Origin: Streptomyces altiplanensis
GTDB taxonomy: Bacteria; Actinomycetota; Actinomycetes; Streptomycetales; Streptomycetaceae
Assembly: GCA_003719395.1 (NCBI GenBank)
Contig: RHMC01000074.1
Coordinates: 1-34,392 of the forward strand
Length of the DNA stretch: 34,392 bases
Direction: 5' to 3'
The position numbers were made by a program, and so were the translations under genes. Numbering within the stretch: the stretch's first letter is position 1; each line of letters starts with the position of its first letter. The notes beneath the pieces were generated by a model. That model made no database searches, was not told where the DNA came from, and saw only the letters and a program-made list of their open reading frames with translations. Positions 24,455 to 32,509 of this stretch are shown piece after piece.

Positions 24455-25789
24455 ATGACCGCAATCCCGCAGGAGCGCCGCGTCGTCACCGCGATTCCCG
24501 GCCCGAAGTCGGCAGAGCTGCAGGCCAGGCGTACCGCCACGGTCGCCGGTGGCGTGGGCTCCGTGCTGCCCGTCTTCACCGCGCGCGCGGACGGCGGCAT
24601 CATCGAGGACGTCGACGGCAACCGCCTGATCGACTTCGGCTCCGGTATCGCCGTGACGTCGGTGGGCGCCTCCGCCGAGGCCGTCGTACGCCGCGCCTCC
24701 GCGCAGCTCCAGGACTTCACCCACACCTGTTTCATGGTCACGCCGTACGAGGGCTACGTCGAGGTCTGTGAGGCGCTCGCCGAGCTGACGCCGGGCGACC
24801 ACGCCAAGAAGTCCGCGCTGTTCAACTCGGGCGCCGAGGCCGTCGAGAACGCCGTCAAGATCGCCCGCGCCTACACCAAGCGCCAGGCGGTCGTCGTGTT
24901 CGACCACGGCTACCACGGCCGCACCAACCTCACGATGGCGCTGACCAGCAAGAACATGCCGTACAAGAACGGCTTCGGTCCGTTCGCCCCCGAGGTCTAC
25001 CGCGTCCCGGTCGCCTACGGCTACCGCTGGCCGACCGGCGCCGAGAACTGCGGCCCCGAGGCCGCGGCCCAGGCCATCGACCAGATCACCAAGCAGGTCG
25101 GCGCCGACAACGTCGCCGCGATCATCATCGAGCCGGTGCTCGGCGAGGGCGGCTTCATCGAGCCGGCCAAGGGCTTCCTGCCGGCGATCGTGAAGTTCGC
25201 CAACGACAACGGCATCGTCTTCGTCGCCGACGAGATCCAGTCCGGCTTCTGCCGCACCGGCCAGTGGTTCGCGTGCGAGGACGAGGGCATCGTCCCCGAC
25301 CTGATCACCACCGCCAAGGGCATCGCGGGCGGTCTGCCGCTCGCCGCCGTGACCGGCCGCGCCGAGATCATGGACGCCCCGCACGGTGGCGGCCTGGGCG
25401 GCACGTACGGCGGAAACCCGGTCGCCTGCGCCGGTGCGCTCGGCTCCATCGAGACGATGAAGGAGCTCGACCTCAACAAGAAGGCGAAGCGCATCGAGGA
25501 GGTCATGAAGGGCCGTCTGGCCGCCATGGCCGAGAAGTTCGACATCATCGGCGACATCCGTGGCCGCGGCGCCATGATCGCCATCGAGCTGGTGACGGAC
25601 CGCGACACCAAGGAGCCGAACGCGGCCGCGGCCGGCGCGCTCGCCAAGGCGTGCCACGCGGAGGGCCTGCTGGTCCTGACCTGCGGCACCTACGGAAACG
25701 TGCTGCGCTTCCTGCCGCCGATCGTCATCGGCGAGGACCTGCTCAACGAGGGCCTGGACATCATCGAGGCGGCTTTCGCCGGAGTGTGA
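24455..25789 (+). CDS. gabT: 4-aminobutyrate aminotransferase (class III, PLP-dependent)
   Basis: GabT transfers the amino group of GABA to 2-oxoglutarate, giving succinic semialdehyde and glutamate. The 444-residue protein shows the class III pattern: IIEDVDGNRLIDFGSGIAV, ALFNSGAEAVENAVKIARAYT, VVVFDHGYHGRTNLTMALT, IIIEPVLGEGGFIEP, IVFVADEIQSGFCRTG and the PLP lysine Lys288 in LITTAKGIAGGLPLAA. GGTYGGNPVACAGAL contributes to the partner active site. ATG 24455 has CAGGAG at 24442-24447; the longer upstream frame was rejected. The frame is intact. It is transcribed away from the ATPase gene and lies between the succinate-semialdehyde-type dehydrogenase and the polyamine operon, which supports the GABA assignment over other omega-amino acids. 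Confidence 0.95.
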   Translation: MTAIPQERRVVTAIPGPKSAELQARRTATVAGGVGSVLPVFTARADGGIIEDVDGNRLIDFGSGIAVTSVGASAEAVVRRASAQLQDFTHTCFMVTPYEGYVEVCEALAELTPGDHAKKSALFNSGAEAVENAVKIARAYTKRQAVVVFDHGYHGRTNLTMALTSKNMPYKNGFGPFAPEVYRVPVAYGYRWPTGAENCGPEAAAQAIDQITKQVGADNVAAIIIEPVLGEGGFIEPAKGFLPAIVKFANDNGIVFVADEIQSGFCRTGQWFACEDEGIVPDLITTAKGIAGGLPLAAVTGRAEIMDAPHGGGLGGTYGGNPVACAGALGSIETMKELDLNKKAKRIEEVMKGRLAAMAEKFDIIGDIRGRGAMIAIELVTDRDTKEPNAAAAGALAKACHAEGLLVLTCGTYGNVLRFLPPIVIGEDLLNEGLDIIEAAFAGV

Positions 25790-25801
25790 CCTGTGAAGAA
25801 A

Positions 25802-25851
25802 GGGTGGGGGGCCAATGGCGGGATGGGGATCCTCCTGTCGGTCCCCCACCC
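25802..25851. terminator. Hairpin after gabT
   Basis: GGGTGGGGG at 25802-25810 pairs with CCCCCACCC at 25843-25851, starting 12 bp after the gabT stop. The 32-base loop is long but contains further GGAT/ATCC complementarity. It probably ends the gabT transcript. Confidence 0.6.
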
Positions 25852-25872
25852 CCTGCCGTACGGTTTCTGCAG

Positions 25873-26731
25873 ATGAGAGAAACACCCCGCTCGCAGGAGA
25901 CTGCGGGCGGCTCCAGGTCGGAGCCCCCCCTGCCCCGCCCTGGTCGTGCCTTCGCGCACGCGGCTGGAGCCTTCGGCTCCGGAACTCCTCACCGATCGGA
26001 CGGCCGCCCGCCCCACACCCCCCGGGGCGCGCGGCAGCCCGGTCAGGGCGGCTGCCCCGGAACTACCCCCCCTGTTCCGGGGCAGCCGTCCTTCCTCTCC
26101 AAGAGCCCCGGGCTCTTCGCCCTCTGCGGGCTCTCCGGACTCCTCTTCGCGCTGATCACCTGGCAGGTCGCCGCCGCCGGCCCCCAGCGCGGCCGCCGAC
26201 GAGCGGATCGGCGGGCCCTCGTGGGCCACGGCCCCGTCCCCCTCACGGAATTCCTCGCCGATCTCGGCAACACGGCGGTCGCGCTGCCCGTACTGGCCGC
26301 GGCCGTCGTCTGCGCGCTGTGGCAGGGCGGCCGGGGCGCGCTCGCCCGCGCGACGGCGCCGTGCTCGCCATGGCGGCGGTGCCCGCGCTGGTCGTCCCGC
26401 TCAAGTCCTGGATCGCCCGCCCGGGCCCGCTCACGCAGGACACCGGCTACTACCCGTCCGGGCACACGGCGACAGCGGCCGTCGCCTACTGCGGCGCGGC
26501 CCTGCTCCTGGGCGCGTACGTACGCCGCCACCGGTGGTGGCGCCGGCCCTCGCACTCGTGCTCGCGCTCGCCACCGGCGCCGGCCTGGTCCTGCGCGGCT
26601 ACCACTGGCCGCTGGACGTCCTGGGCAGCTGGTGCCTGTGCCTCGTGCTCCTTCTGCTCAGCCACCGTCTTCCGGCGCGGTACGCACGGCCGCTTCGCGC
26701 CTCCCGGGATCCGTCGGCGCCGGACCGGTGA
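25873..26731 (+). pseudogene. PAP2 family membrane phosphatase, frame broken by indels, start uncertain
   Basis: The phosphatase motifs are LKSWIARPGP (motif 1), YYPSGHTATAAVAY (motif 2, with the PSGH) and LRGYHWPLDVLGSW (motif 3, HxxxD). They are embedded in hydrophobic helices starting at SPGLFALCGLSGLLFALITW. Such enzymes dephosphorylate lipid phosphates such as undecaprenyl pyrophosphate or phosphatidate. One base is missing near 26355 (before DGAVLAMAAVPALVV) and another near 26535 (before VAPALALVLALATGAG). A compensated pair near 26182 and 26212 scrambles AAADERIGG. The ATG at 25873 (MRETPRSQETAGG) is the first plausible start but has no clear ribosome site. The N-terminal 70 residues coincide with two strong hairpins, so the true start may be elsewhere. 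Confidence 0.7.
26049..26088. terminator. Strong 15-bp hairpin in the 5' part of the PAP2 region
   Basis: CGGCTGCCCCGGAAC at 26049-26063 is perfectly complementary to 26074-26088, with the loop TACCCCCCCT. A second hairpin, GGAGCC-TTC-GGCTCC, lies at 25966-25980. Both look like intergenic stem-loops, yet they fall inside the open N-terminal extension of the PAP2 frame. They may end gabT transcription or lie in the phosphatase leader. Confidence 0.55.
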
Positions 26732-26733
26732 GC

Positions 26734-26766
26734 GTGCCCGGCCCGTCCGGCAGGACGGGCGGGCAC
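26734..26766. terminator. Bidirectional terminator between the PAP2 gene and the FAD oxidoreductase gene
   Basis: GTGCCCGGCCCGTCC pairs with GGACGGGCGGGCAC around a four-base loop, with a single bulged G. It lies three bases after the PAP2 stop and 29 bp before the end of the minus-strand operon, so it can serve both convergent transcripts. Confidence 0.85.
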
Positions 26767-26795
26767 GGCGGGGATCATTCCCCGGGACCGGTCAC

Positions 26796-28214
26796 TCAGC
26801 TGTCGAAGCCGAGTCCCAGCTTGTCCATGGCCTTCAGCCACAGGTTGCGGTGGCCGCCGTTGTCGTCCGACCGGGCGAGCGACCACTTGGTGATGCCTAT
26901 GCCGGCCCAGGCGAAAGGTTCCGGCGGGAAGGGCAGCGGCTTGCTGCGGACCATCTCCAGCTCCGTACGCTCGGTCCGTCCGCCCGCGAGCAGGTCGAGC
27001 ATGACGTCCGCGCCGAAGCGGGTGGCGCCGACGCCCAGGCCGGTGTACCCGGCGGCGTACGCCACCTTGCCCGCGTGGGCCGTGCCGAAGAAGGCGGAGA
27101 AACGCGAGCAGGTGTCGATCGCGCCGCCCCACGCGTGGCTGAAGTTCACGCCCTCCAGCTGCGGGAAGCAGCGGAAGAAGTGCTCGGCCAGCTTGAGGTA
27201 CGTCTCCGGGCGGTGGTCCATCTCCGCGCTCAGCTTGCCGCCGAAGGGGTAGACGGCGTCGTAACCGCCCCACAGGACGCGGTGGTCGGCGCTCAGCCTG
27301 AAGTAGTGGAACTGGTTGGCGCTGTCGCCCAGCCCCTGGCGGTTCTTCCAGCCGATCGAGGCGAGCTGGTCGTCGGTGAGCGGCTCGGTCATCAGCGCGT
27401 AGTCGTAGACCGGCACGGTGTACGGGCGGACCCGCTTGACCAGCGACGGGAAGATGTTGGTGCCGAGCGCGACCCGGCGGGCGAAGACCCGGCCGTACGG
27501 CGTGCGCACGGCCATCCCGGCGCCCGCCGACGCCAGGTCCAGGCCCCGGGTGTGCTCGTAGATCCGTACGCCCAGACCGAGGCACGCCTGCTTGAGTCCC
27601 CATGCCAGCCTGGCCGGGTTCAGCAGGGCGACGCCCCGCCGGTCGAGCAGCCCGCCGACGAAGGTCGGCGAGTCGACCTCGGCGCGCACCGCGTCCCGGT
27701 CGAGCAGTTCGAGATGGTCGGCGAAGCCGAGCCTGCGGGCCTCCTCGTACGTCTCCCGCAACTCTTCGAGCTGGTGCGGCTCGGTGGCGACGTCGATCTC
27801 GCCGGTGCGCTCGAAGTCGCAGTCGATGCCGTACGCCGCCACGGCCGCCTCGATCGCGTCGAGGTTGCGCTCACCGAGCTCCTCCAGCTTCGCCAGTTCG
27901 CCGGGCCAGCGGGAGATGCCGTTGCTCAGGCCGTGGGTGAGGGAGGCGGCGCAGAATCCGCCGTTGCGGCCCGAGGCGGCCCAGCCCACCTCGTGCCCCT
28001 CGATCAGTACGACGTCCCGTCCGGGGTCGCGCTCCTTGGCGAGGAGCGCGGTCCACAGTCCGCTGTATCCGCCGCCGACGACGAGCAGATCGCAGCGCTC
28101 GTCGCCGGTGAGGGCGGGCCGCGGTGCGGGCTTTTCGGGATCGTCCAGCCAGAACGACACCGGCTTCGCGCCGGAAAGGGATTGTGCGGCACTACGCATG
28201 GCAACTGGGGCCAT
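26796..28214 (-). CDS. FAD-dependent amine oxidoreductase (DAO family, PuuB-like)
   Basis: This flavoprotein of 472 residues has the dinucleotide fold CDLLVVGGGYSGLWTALLAKE followed by VVLIEGHEVGWAASGRNGGF, in which ASGRNGG is typical of the DAO family. Near the C-terminus AYAAGYTGLGVGATRFGADV contributes the second FAD contact. PuuB-type members oxidise gamma-glutamylputrescine or free polyamines to the aldehyde, releasing ammonia and hydrogen peroxide. ATG 28214 has AAGGAG nine bases upstream, so the TTG three codons earlier was rejected. It is the last gene of the apparent operon, 21 bp after potC. This position next to a polyamine importer and an aldehyde dehydrogenase is the main support for an amine substrate. 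Confidence 0.88.
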   Translation of the reverse strand: MAPVAMRSAAQSLSGAKPVSFWLDDPEKPAPRPALTGDERCDLLVVGGGYSGLWTALLAKERDPGRDVVLIEGHEVGWAASGRNGGFCAASLTHGLSNGISRWPGELAKLEELGERNLDAIEAAVAAYGIDCDFERTGEIDVATEPHQLEELRETYEEARRLGFADHLELLDRDAVRAEVDSPTFVGGLLDRRGVALLNPARLAWGLKQACLGLGVRIYEHTRGLDLASAGAGMAVRTPYGRVFARRVALGTNIFPSLVKRVRPYTVPVYDYALMTEPLTDDQLASIGWKNRQGLGDSANQFHYFRLSADHRVLWGGYDAVYPFGGKLSAEMDHRPETYLKLAEHFFRCFPQLEGVNFSHAWGGAIDTCSRFSAFFGTAHAGKVAYAAGYTGLGVGATRFGADVMLDLLAGGRTERTELEMVRSKPLPFPPEPFAWAGIGITKWSLARSDDNGGHRNLWLKAMDKLGLGFDS

Positions 28215-28235
28215 GGTTTCCAACTCCTTCAGGGC

Positions 28236-29042
28236 TTACTGGGGCTGTGCGCTTTTCTTCCGGCGGCTCGCGACGAGCTGACCGCCGAGAACCATCAGCA
28301 CGGCGACGGCGAACATGGCCGTGCCGATGACGTTGATCTGTACGGGCGTGCCGCGCTGCGCCGATCCCCACACGAACATCGGGAAGGTGACGGTCGAGCC
28401 CGCGTTGAAATTGGTGATGATGAAATCGTCGAAGGAGAGCGCGAAGGCGAGCAGCGCTCCCGCCGCGATTCCGGGCGCCGCGATCGGCAGGGTCACCCGT
28501 ACGAACGCCTGTACCGGACCTGCGTAGAGATCACGGGCGGCCTCTTCCAGGCGCGGATCCATCGACATCACGCGCGCCTTGACCGCCGTCACCACGAAGC
28601 TCAGGCAGAACATGATGTGCGCGATGAGAACGGTCCAGAAGCCCAGCTCTGCGCCCATGTTGAGGAAGAGCGTCAGCAGCGAGGCGGCCATCACGACCTC
28701 GGGCATCGCCATCGGCAGGAAGATCAGCGAGTTGATCGCGCCACGCGCCCGGAAGCGGTAGCGGACCAGCGCGAAGGCGATCATCGTGCCGAGTACGGTG
28801 GCACCGGCCGTCGCCCAGGCGGCGATCTGGAGCGAGAGGGAGAGCGAGCCGCACAGGTCGGCGACGCCGCACGGGTCCTTCCACGCGTCCAGGGAGAATT
28901 CCTGCCAGGCGTAGTTGAAGCGGCCCTTCGGGTTGTTGAAGGAGAACACCATCACGACGATGTTCGGCAGGATCATGTAAGCGAGCGTCAGCAGCCCGGC
29001 GATGACGACGAGATTGCGCCGTATCCAGCGAAGCACAGACAT
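28236..29042 (-). CDS. potC: Polyamine-type ABC transporter permease, PotC-like
   Basis: The 268-residue membrane protein has about six hydrophobic segments, starting LVVIAGLLTLAYMILPNIVV. Its EAA loop, LEEAARDLYAGPVQAFVRVTLP, docks to the ATPase. The typical PotC stretch FALSFDDFIITNFNAGSTVTFP follows. The start codon at 29042 overlaps the potB stop by one base (TGATG), so the genes are translationally coupled. The frame is intact and ends with a basic tail before TAA. The substrate assignment to putrescine/spermidine rests on family resemblance and on the operon partners. Confidence 0.92.
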   Translation of the reverse strand: MSVLRWIRRNLVVIAGLLTLAYMILPNIVVMVFSFNNPKGRFNYAWQEFSLDAWKDPCGVADLCGSLSLSLQIAAWATAGATVLGTMIAFALVRYRFRARGAINSLIFLPMAMPEVVMAASLLTLFLNMGAELGFWTVLIAHIMFCLSFVVTAVKARVMSMDPRLEEAARDLYAGPVQAFVRVTLPIAAPGIAAGALLAFALSFDDFIITNFNAGSTVTFPMFVWGSAQRGTPVQINVIGTAMFAVAVLMVLGGQLVASRRKKSAQPQ

Positions 29043-29977
29043 CAGACCAGATCCTCCGTCCCAGACTTGCGGATGTACACGGTGACCATGGCCAGCACGA
29101 TCGCCATCAGGATGAAGGAGAGCGCGGCCGCCGTCGGATAGTCGAGCACCCGCAGGAATTGCGACTGGATGACGCTGCCGACCATTTTCGTGTCGGTGGA
29201 TCCGAGGAGTTCCGCGTTGACGTAGTCACCGCTCGCCGGAATGAAGGTGAGCAGCGTGCCCGAGACGACACCGGGCATGGAGAGCGGGAAGGTCACCTTG
29301 CGGAAGGTGGTCGCCGGGGTGGCGTAGAGGTCGCCGGCCGCCTCGTGCAGTCTGCCGTCGATGCGCTCCAGGGAGGTGTAGAGCGGCAGGATCATGAAGG
29401 GCAGGAAGTTGTACGTCAGGCCGCAGACCACGGCCATCGGCGTGGCCAGCACCCGGTCGCCCTCGGTCCAGCCGAGCAGGCTGGTGATGTCCAGGACGTG
29501 CAGGGTGTTCAGCACGTCCACCACCGGGCCGCCGTCCGCGAGGATCGTCTTCCAGGCGAGCGTACGGATCAGGAAGCTGGTGAAGAACGGCGCGATGACC
29601 AGCACCAGGACCAGACTGCGCCACCGGCCCGCCTTGAAGGCGATCATGTACGCGAGCGGGTAGCCCAGCAGCAGGCACAGCAGGGTGGCGGTGCCGGCGT
29701 ACAGCAGCGACCGTACGAACTGGGGGGAGTACTCCGTCAGCGCGTCCCAGTACGTCCAAAAGTGCCAGGTGACCTCGAAGCCCTTCTCCAGCGAGCCGGT
29801 CTGCACCGAGGTCGACGCCTGGTAGACCATCGGCAGCGCGAAGAAGACGATCAGCCACAGGATGCCGGGGAGCAGCAGCCAGTACGGTACGAGCCGCTTG
29901 CGGGCGGAGGCCTTGCGCGGGGCGGGCGGCTCCTCGGCCGGTGCGGGCGCCAGGGGCGGCGCGTCGGTGACGCTCAC
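29042..29977 (-). CDS. potB: Polyamine-type ABC transporter permease, PotB-like
   Basis: The 311-residue permease begins VSVTDAPPLAPAPAEEPP, a Pro-rich cytoplasmic tail. The first membrane segment contains WLLLPGILWLIVFFALPMVY. Its EAA loop is LHEAAGDLYATPATTFRKVTFP, and FIPASGDYVNAELLGSTDT is characteristic of PotB. The GTG start at 29977 overlaps the potA stop by four bases (GTGA); the frame extending upstream of this is antisense-independent open sequence and was rejected. It should pair with the PotC-like protein to form the membrane channel. Confidence 0.92.
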   Translation of the reverse strand: MSVTDAPPLAPAPAEEPPAPRKASARKRLVPYWLLLPGILWLIVFFALPMVYQASTSVQTGSLEKGFEVTWHFWTYWDALTEYSPQFVRSLLYAGTATLLCLLLGYPLAYMIAFKAGRWRSLVLVLVIAPFFTSFLIRTLAWKTILADGGPVVDVLNTLHVLDITSLLGWTEGDRVLATPMAVVCGLTYNFLPFMILPLYTSLERIDGRLHEAAGDLYATPATTFRKVTFPLSMPGVVSGTLLTFIPASGDYVNAELLGSTDTKMVGSVIQSQFLRVLDYPTAAALSFILMAIVLAMVTVYIRKSGTEDLV

Positions 29978-31146
29978 GCGCTCTCCTCCACCGTCTCCAC
30001 GCCCGCGTCGCCCACTGTCCCTGCGAGCATGGACTGGTCGGCGTCGAGCCCGAAGGTGTGCGCCGGGTTCCAGTGCAGGACGACCTCGGCGCCGGGCACC
30101 AGCCGCGTGTCGCGCTCGATGTTCTGGACGTACACCTCGAAGTCGGAACAGGCCGGGCTGTCGACGATGTACTGGGTCGAGACGCCGATGAAGCTGGACG
30201 CCACGATCCGACCGGTGATCTTGTTGCGGCCGTCCGCGACCGTGCCCGCGTCGTCGGCGTGCGCGACCGAGACCTTCTCCGGGCGTACGCCGACGAGCAG
30301 CTTGCCGCCGCTGCGGGGCTGGGACGCGCACCGCCCGCCGGGCAGGCGCAGCTTGGAGCCGCCGCAGGTGACCACGGTCTCCCGGCCCGCAGCCTCGACG
30401 ACCTCGGCCTCGATGAGGTTGGACGTACCGAGGAAGTTGGCGACGAACGTCGTCTTCGGGTTCTCGTAGAGGTCGGCGGGGGCGCCGAGCTGCTCGACGC
30501 GGCCGCCGTTCATCACCGCGACCTGGTCGGCCATGGTCATGGCCTCCTCCTGGTCGTGGGTGACGTGCACGAAGGTGATGCCGACCTCGGTCTGGATGCG
30601 CTTGAGCTCCAGCTGCATCTGACGGCGCAGCTTGAGGTCGAGCGCGCCGAGCGGCTCGTCGAGGAGCAGGACCTGGGGGTGGTTGATGAGCGCGCGGGCC
30701 ACGGCGACGCGCTGCTGCTGGCCGCCGGAGAGCTGGTGCGGCTTGCGGCCGGCGAAGTCTCCGAGCTGGACGAGGTCCAGCATGTCGTCGACCTGCTTCT
30801 TCACGGACTTGATGCCGCGCCGGCGCAGACCGAAGGCGATGTTCTCGAAGACGCTGAGGTGCGGGAAGAGCGCGTAGCTCTGGAAGACGGTGTTGACCGG
30901 GCGCTTGTACGGCTGGAGGTCGGTGACGTCCTTGTCGCCGAGGAAGACCGTGCCGGTGGTCGGGTCCTCAAGACCGGCGATCATCCGCAGGGTGGTGGTC
31001 TTGCCGCAGCCGGACGCGCCGAGCAGGGCGAAGAAGGAACCCTGCGGAATGGTGAGGTCGAGCGGGTGCACGGCCGTGAAGGAGCCGTAGGTCTTGCTGA
31101 TCCCGGAGAGGCGGACGTCGCCGCCTTCTGTCGTCTTCTGCGTCAT
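29974..31146 (-). CDS. potA: Polyamine-type ABC transporter ATP-binding protein, PotA-like
   Basis: The 390-residue ATPase has Walker A GASGCGKT at residues 43-50, the Q loop in VFQSYALFPHL, the signature LSGGQQQR at 139-146, Walker B LLLDEP with Asp163 and Glu164, and the switch histidine in VHVTHDQEEAM. The C-terminal 120 residues form a TOBE domain (LLVGVRPEKVSVAHAD), as in PotA/MalK-type importers. It powers uptake through the PotB-PotC pair. The start at 31146 lies 55 bp after potD. The frame is intact. Iron or thiamine importers share this architecture, but the binding protein and permeases favour polyamines. Confidence 0.94.
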   Translation of the reverse strand: MTQKTTEGGDVRLSGISKTYGSFTAVHPLDLTIPQGSFFALLGASGCGKTTTLRMIAGLEDPTTGTVFLGDKDVTDLQPYKRPVNTVFQSYALFPHLSVFENIAFGLRRRGIKSVKKQVDDMLDLVQLGDFAGRKPHQLSGGQQQRVAVARALINHPQVLLLDEPLGALDLKLRRQMQLELKRIQTEVGITFVHVTHDQEEAMTMADQVAVMNGGRVEQLGAPADLYENPKTTFVANFLGTSNLIEAEVVEAAGRETVVTCGGSKLRLPGGRCASQPRSGGKLLVGVRPEKVSVAHADDAGTVADGRNKITGRIVASSFIGVSTQYIVDSPACSDFEVYVQNIERDTRLVPGAEVVLHWNPAHTFGLDADQSMLAGTVGDAGVETVEESA

Positions 31147-31201
31147 GGGGTGTGGTCCCAGGGGTGTCGAGAGGGGGGCGGGAGCGGGAGCGGACGGCGG
31201 C

Positions 31202-32450
31202 TCAGGCGCCGATGAGCTTGGCGAACTTCTCCTCGTACGCCGTCTCTTCCTTGCCGCTGAGCGAGCGGAAGGCGTGGGACTTGGCGGCCATCGCCCTGTC
31301 GGGGAGGATCAGCGTGTTGGAGGCCATCGACTCGTCGATCTTCGCCAGCTCCTCGCGCACGCCGTCGACCGGACAGACGTAGTTGATGTACGCGGCGAGC
31401 TCGGCGGCCACGGGCGGCTCGTAGTAGTAGTCGATGAGCTTCTCGGCGTTGGCCTTGTGCCGTGCCTTGGCCGGGACCAGCAGGTTGTCGCTGGAGGTGA
31501 TGTAACCGGCCTCCGGGATCACGTACTTGATGTCCGGGTTGTCCGCCTGGAGCTGGATGACGTCACCGGCCCAGGCGAGGCAGGCCGCGAGGTCGCCCTT
31601 GGCGAGGTCCGCGGTGTAGTCGTTGCCGGTGAAGCGGCGGATCTGCTTCTTGTCGACGGCCTTCTGCATCCGGGCGACGGCCGCGTCGTAGTCGTCGTCG
31701 GTGAACTTCCCCGGGTCCTTGCCCATGTCGAGCAGGGTCATCCCGACGGAGTCGCGCATCTCGGAGAGGAAGCCGACCTTGCCCTTGAGCGCGGGGTCGT
31801 CCAGCAGCCGGCCGACGCTTTCGATCTTCTCCCCGCCCGTCGCCTTGGCGTTGTAGGCGATGACGGTGGAGATGCCGGTCCACGGGTACGAGTAGGCGCG
31901 GCCCGGGTCCCAGTCGGGAGAGCGGAACTGCGCGGAGAGGTTGGCGTACGCGTTCGGCAGGTGCGCCGGGTCGAGCTTCTGGACCCAGCCGAGCCGGATG
32001 AGCCGGGCGGCCAGCCAGTCGGTGACGCAGATCAGGTCGCGTCCGGTGTCCTGGCCGGCCGCGAGCTGCGGCTTGATCTTCCCGAAGAACTCGACGTTGT
32101 CGTTGATGTCCTCGGTGTACTTGACCGTGATCCCGGTGCGCCTGGTGAACGCCTCCAGGGTGGGCCGGCTCTTCTCGTCCTCGCTGACGTCCATGTACTC
32201 GGTCCAGTTGGAGAAGGCGATCCGCTTCTCCTCGGCCGAGTGGTCGTCGGAGGCCGGCGCGCCGCCCTCCCGCCCGGCGGGAGGGATGCCGCACGCGCTC
32301 ATCGTGCCCAGGCCGCCGACCGCCAGCGCGCCGACGCCCGAGGCGCGCAGCAGCGAGCGGAGGGTGAGGGGCGCCCCTGCCGGTGCTCAGGCTGCGGCGC
32401 ACGGCGGCCACCTGGGCCGCGGAGAGGCGGTCGGGCTCGTACTGCTCCAT
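31202..32450 (-). CDS. potD: Polyamine-binding lipoprotein, PotD-like, one frameshift in the signal region
   Basis: This is the extracellular binding protein of the importer. ATG 32450 gives MEQYEPDRLSAAQVAAVRRS. One extra base near 32371 (GCCCCTCACC) must be removed to continue as LTLRSLLRASGVGALAVGG to the lipobox TMSAC (Cys at about residue 53). As printed, the only intact frame begins at the internal ATG 32302 and lacks the signal peptide. The mature protein has IAFSNWTEYMDVSEDE, TGITVKYTEDINDNVEFF, NLSAQFRSPDWDPGRAYSYPW and AWAGDVIQLQADNPDIKYVIPE, the pattern of PotD/PotF proteins. An RxxS-type n-region without a clear twin arginine leaves the export route (Sec or Tat) open. Confidence 0.9.
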
Positions 32451-32509
32451 GCGTAAGTGCCCTTTCGGGTGGGTGGGGCCGCTGGTCGTGCGGCGCAGTG
32501 ACTAAGTGA

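Noticed and set aside
25815..29141. A very long plus-strand open frame opposite the FAD oxidoreductase and potC
   Set aside because: It lies antisense to well-conserved genes, has no ribosome site and an Arg/Gly/Val-rich composition. It is an artefact of high GC content.
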